Shown here piece by piece: positions 31,417-33,877 of a DNA stretch of 33,877 bases; the first letter of the stretch is position 1; each line of letters starts with the position of its first letter. The stretch is from Nocardia cyriacigeorgica NBRC 100375. GTDB taxonomy: Bacteria; Actinomycetota; Actinomycetes; Mycobacteriales; Mycobacteriaceae. The position numbers and the translations under genes were made by a program. The notes beneath the pieces were generated by a model, which was given only the letters and a program-made list of their open reading frames with translations, searched no databases and was not told the origin of the DNA. The stretch covers positions 1 to 33,877 of the forward strand of contig NZ_BAFY01000138.1 in the NCBI RefSeq assembly GCF_000308555.1, in the 5' to 3' direction.

Positions 31417-32667
31417 TCAGGCCGAGCCCTTCACCACCGACCATTGCGCCACCGGCAGCTGCGGGCGCCACGCGGTGAACCCACCGAGCGGCTCGGCCCG
31501 GTAGACCTGGAATTTGCGCAGCTCACCGCCGTGCGCGGCGGCCAGGCGCACCAGCGTCGCCTCGGATTCGGCGGTCACCGCATTGGCCACCAGCCGCCCG
31601 CCCTGGCCCAGATGTGACCAGCATGTCTCGAAAACGCCGTCTTGGGTGAGACCGCCGCCGAGGAAGATCGCATCGGGCGCGGGCAGGTCGGCGGCCGCCA
31701 GTTCCGCTCGGACCTCACCGCGCACCTGCACGCCGGGAGCACCGAGCGCGACGGCATTGTCCGCGATCCGCTGCCTGCGCTGCTCGATCCGTTCAAAGCT
31801 CACCGCACGGCAGGCCGGATGGGTGCGGCACCACTCGATCGCGATGCTTCCGGAGCCGCCGCCGACGTCCCAGAGCAGTTCGCCGGGCGCCGGCGCGAGA
31901 GCGGTCAGGGTGAGGGCGCGGATCTCGGATTTGGTGAGTTGGGTGTCGCCGCCGTAGAGGACGTCGGGCAGGCCGGGCAGTCGTGTCGCGCGAGGGCGGT
32001 CGGCGTCGGCGACGGCGTCGATCGCAACGATATTGAGCGGGTCGGTCCGCGCAGCATCCCAGGTCGCGGCTGTCCCGGTGACGATGCGCTCGCCCGGGCC
32101 ACCGAGCTGCTCGAGCACCGTGAGCCTCGAGGAGCCGAAACCGTTGCGGCGGAGCAATTCCGCGATGATCGCCGGCGTGCCGGCGTCGGCGCTGAGTACC
32201 AGGATGCGGCGCCCATCGGTGAGTTCGGGCAGCAGATTCGCCGGTGCGCGCCCGACCATCGAAACCACGGGGACCTCGGCGAGCGGCCAGCCCAGCCGGG
32301 CGCAGGCCAGCGACGCCGACGACGGTTGCGGAATCACCCGCAGCGCGCCGGCGCCCAAGAGCTTGGCGAGCGTGACGCCGATGCCGTAGAACATCGGATC
32401 ACCACTGGCCAGTACACAGATCCGGGCATCGGCATGCGCGCGCAGCAGGCCGGCGAGTGCGGGCAGCAGCGGTGACGGCCAGCTGATCCGCTCGGCGGTG
32501 ACGTCGTCGGGGACCAATGCGAGCTGGCGCGCCGAACCCATCAGCACGTCGCAGCCCGCGATCGCCTCACGCGCCGTTGCCCCCAGGCCGCGCCAGCCGT
32601 CCGCACCGATGCCGACCACGGCGATCGGGGCACCAGACCAACGCACGACGTCGACGTCGCCGCTCAT
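31417..32667 (-). CDS. cobL: Precorrin-6Y C5,15-methyltransferase (decarboxylating) CobL
   Basis: This 416-residue bifunctional enzyme methylates C5 and C15 and removes the C12 acetate carboxyl, producing precorrin-8X. The N-terminal CbiE-like half (about 1-205) has IAVVGIGADGWRGL and ICVLASGDPMFYGIG. The C-terminal CbiT-like half (about 230-416) has LTKSEIRALTL and SAM-binding ELLWDVGGGSGSIAIEW, then DAIFLGGGL. It would be the first of a minus-strand operon with the secreted protein gene and cobK, although 108 bp and a palindrome separate it from the former. No riboswitch is found upstream. Confidence 0.95.
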   Translation of the reverse strand: MSGDVDVVRWSGAPIAVVGIGADGWRGLGATAREAIAGCDVLMGSARQLALVPDDVTAERISWPSPLLPALAGLLRAHADARICVLASGDPMFYGIGVTLAKLLGAGALRVIPQPSSASLACARLGWPLAEVPVVSMVGRAPANLLPELTDGRRILVLSADAGTPAIIAELLRRNGFGSSRLTVLEQLGGPGERIVTGTAATWDAARTDPLNIVAIDAVADADRPRATRLPGLPDVLYGGDTQLTKSEIRALTLTALAPAPGELLWDVGGGSGSIAIEWCRTHPACRAVSFERIEQRRQRIADNAVALGAPGVQVRGEVRAELAAADLPAPDAIFLGGGLTQDGVFETCWSHLGQGGRLVANAVTAESEATLVRLAAAHGGELRKFQVYRAEPLGGFTAWRPQLPVAQWSVVKGSA

Positions 32668-32902
32668 CCGAGACCTGACCGAACCCGCAACCGCGGCACC
32701 CGTACTGTCACGCCGGGCCGCAGCCCTGGACCCACGAATCCGGGTGCCCCAACATCACAACGCGCGCAAAGGTTTCGGGGAAGGGCGCCCACACGCATCC
32801 GCGAGCGCTGATCTGCCCCGTCTCGACCATTCCGACCCCCGGCGTGTGCGGTGAGCGGCAGTCGCGGCCCGTCGTGGACAGGGCTGCGGAGCAGGTCGAC
32901 GT

Positions 32903-33667
32903 TCATCGCGGCATCCTGCGCCAGATCGGCTGCGGCAACATCCGGAAGGCGATGAAGACCAGTCGCAGGATTCCGGGGACCGCAATCTGTCCGGCCCGTC
33001 GACGCAGGCCCTTGACCACGGCCTCGGCCACCTGCCCGGGGGTGCTGGAGAACGGAGCCGGCTCCATCCCCTCGGTCATCCGCCCGATGACAAATCCCGA
33101 ACGCACCAGCAACACGTGCACACCGGTGCCGTGCAACGCGTCGGCGAGACCGCTGGCGAATCCGTCGAGCCCGGCTTTGGCCGAACCGTAGACATAGTTC
33201 GCGCGGCGTACCCGCACACCCGCGATGGAGCTGAACACCACGAGCTGACCGCTGCCCTGGGCGCGCAGCAGGTTGGCCAGCACCGTCAGCACGCTGACCT
33301 GCGCGGTGAAGTCGGTGTGCACCACCGCCAGCGCGTGCGCCGGATCGCGTTCGGCGCGGGCTTGATCGCCGAGGATGCCGAAGGCCACCACCACGACTGC
33401 GAGCGGTCCGTGTTCGGCGGCGATCTTCTCCAGCAGCGCGGGATGGCTCGCGGTGTCGTCGGCGTCGAATTCGACGCAGTGCACAGTCGCCGCGCCCGCC
33501 GCCTCGACGGCCGCGACCTGTTCGGCCAGCTCAACGCTGCGGCGCGCGGCGAGCACTACCGTCCGGTTCGGCGCGATCCGCCGCGCCACTTCGAGCCCGA
33601 TCTCGCTGCGCCCACCGAGCACCAGCACCGTCCCCGCATCGAGTTCTCGCCCGCTACGCCATCCCAT
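32903..33667 (-). CDS. DprE2-like short-chain dehydrogenase (Rv2073c-type)
   Basis: This 254-residue SDR has VLVLGGRSEIGLEVARRIA as nucleotide-binding motif, catalytic Ser in VFSSIAGVRVRRANYVYGSAK and the YxxxK pair (YGSAK), and a C-terminal hydrophobic tail FRMLPQPIWRRMPR. The tail and VRRANYVYGSAKAGLDGF resemble DprE2, which makes the arabinose donor of the cell wall. However, its place beside cobL matches Rv2073c, a paralogue of unknown substrate in M. tuberculosis as I recall it. A three-copy 13-bp repeat lies directly before the start. Confidence 0.9.
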   Translation of the reverse strand: MGWRSGRELDAGTVLVLGGRSEIGLEVARRIAPNRTVVLAARRSVELAEQVAAVEAAGAATVHCVEFDADDTASHPALLEKIAAEHGPLAVVVVAFGILGDQARAERDPAHALAVVHTDFTAQVSVLTVLANLLRAQGSGQLVVFSSIAGVRVRRANYVYGSAKAGLDGFASGLADALHGTGVHVLLVRSGFVIGRMTEGMEPAPFSSTPGQVAEAVVKGLRRRAGQIAVPGILRLVFIAFRMLPQPIWRRMPR

Positions 33668-33675
33668 GCGCCCAT

Positions 33676-33714
33676 CCTGTCATCCGGTCCTGTCATCCGG
33701 TCCTGTCATCCGGT
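33676..33714. repeat. 13-bp tandem repeat, three perfect copies
   Basis: CCTGTCATCCGGT three times without variation, at 33676-33688, 33689-33701 and 33702-33714. It lies eight bases from the SDR start codon, in its 5' leader or promoter. Confidence 0.9.
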
Positions 33715-33804
33715 GCCCGGCAGTCTGCAACCGCGAACTTCACGGGCTCCGATGTCGCCCGGTGACTCGACGCCGCCGGTTCAGGGAGGCCGAGACAGCC
33801 ACGC

Positions 33805-33810
33805 TACGGT
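33805..33810 (+). promoter_or_regulatory. -10 hexamer, likely leaderless promoter of the last gene
   Basis: TACGGT followed by six bases and the ATG at 33817. Confidence 0.45.
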
Positions 33811-33816
33811 CTAACC

Positions 33817-33877
33817 ATGGCGATCGGTGCTGTTGTCCAACTGTCCCCAGCCGCTGTCGAGTTCGTGACCGAACGAC
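33817..33877 (+). CDS. Start of a gene, probably Rv2074-like PPOX/F420 protein
   Basis: Twenty codons are visible before the window ends, beginning MAIGAVVQLSPAAVEF. The pattern LS-x-x-A-x-x-F-x-x-ER matches the start of Rv2074, an F420-dependent biliverdin reductase family protein. The position beside the Rv2073c-like SDR, in divergent orientation, agrees. The identification rests on very little sequence and on remembered gene order. Confidence 0.5.
   Translation, partial: MAIGAVVQLSPAAVEFVTER

Noticed and set aside
32668..32902. Possible riboswitch or gene upstream of cobL
   Set aside because: No B12 box (GCCACTG) or conserved core was seen on the minus strand, and the short open frames lack coding character. 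The 235 bp appear non-coding.
1..33877. tRNA or rRNA genes, CRISPR arrays, insertion sequences, phage genes
   Set aside because: No cloverleaf, rRNA-like sequence, spaced repeats, transposase or integrase was recognised. The only tandem array is the 13-bp repeat near the right end.

Overview
The window is about 70% GC and packed with genes. It carries an oxygen-dependent cobalamin cluster, F420-type PPOX proteins, many leaderless-type promoters and a DprE2-like (arabinan precursor) reductase paralogue. Together these point to a mycolic-acid actinobacterium of the Nocardia/Rhodococcus/Mycobacterium group, with Nocardia the best guess. From memory, Mycobacterium tuberculosis has the order PPOX (Rv2061c), cobN (Rv2062c), cobG, cobH, cobIJ (Rv2064-2066), cobK, cobM, cobL (Rv2070c-2072c), SDR (Rv2073c), Rv2074. 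The right two thirds of this window keeps that order and orientation, but with blocks inserted and with cobM missing from its usual place.

Left part (1-8.6 kb): an amidohydrolase cut by the window edge, fxsA, a NarL-type two-component pair, a TauE/SafE-type exporter convergent with a TetR regulator, and an overlapping tldD-tldE protease pair. Middle (8.7-12.2 kb): two paralogous 127-residue PPOX proteins bracket two regulator/enzyme modules, PadR with a VOC protein and XRE with a methionine aminopeptidase. Each module has clear palindromic operators in its divergent intergenic region. Then comes cobN (12.3-15.9 kb) behind a cobalamin riboswitch.

Accessory block (16.3-24.5 kb), between cobN and cobG: MDR reductase/MarR with a broken MFS exporter and a truncated DUF1330 gene; TetR with DUF4334 and a zinc alcohol dehydrogenase; AraC with an alpha/beta hydrolase; and an ArsR-SRPBCC pair. 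Most are one regulator beside one or two small enzymes, with inverted-repeat operators on the core promoters.

Right part (24.7 kb to the end): cobG, cobH and the fused cobIJ on the plus strand; a PadR regulator and a RibD/DHFR-like reductase; then on the minus strand cobL, a small secreted protein where cobM would be expected, and cobK, whose only plausible full-length start is CTG. A DprE2-like SDR and the first 20 codons of an Rv2074-like gene close the window. The Cob enzymes cover corrin-ring synthesis from precorrin-2 (CobI, G, J, L, K, H) and cobalt insertion (CobN). The precorrin-4 C11-methyltransferase (CobM) and the later steps must be encoded elsewhere.

I found no tRNA, rRNA, CRISPR array, insertion sequence or phage gene. 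No gene-free stretch exceeds 300 bases.
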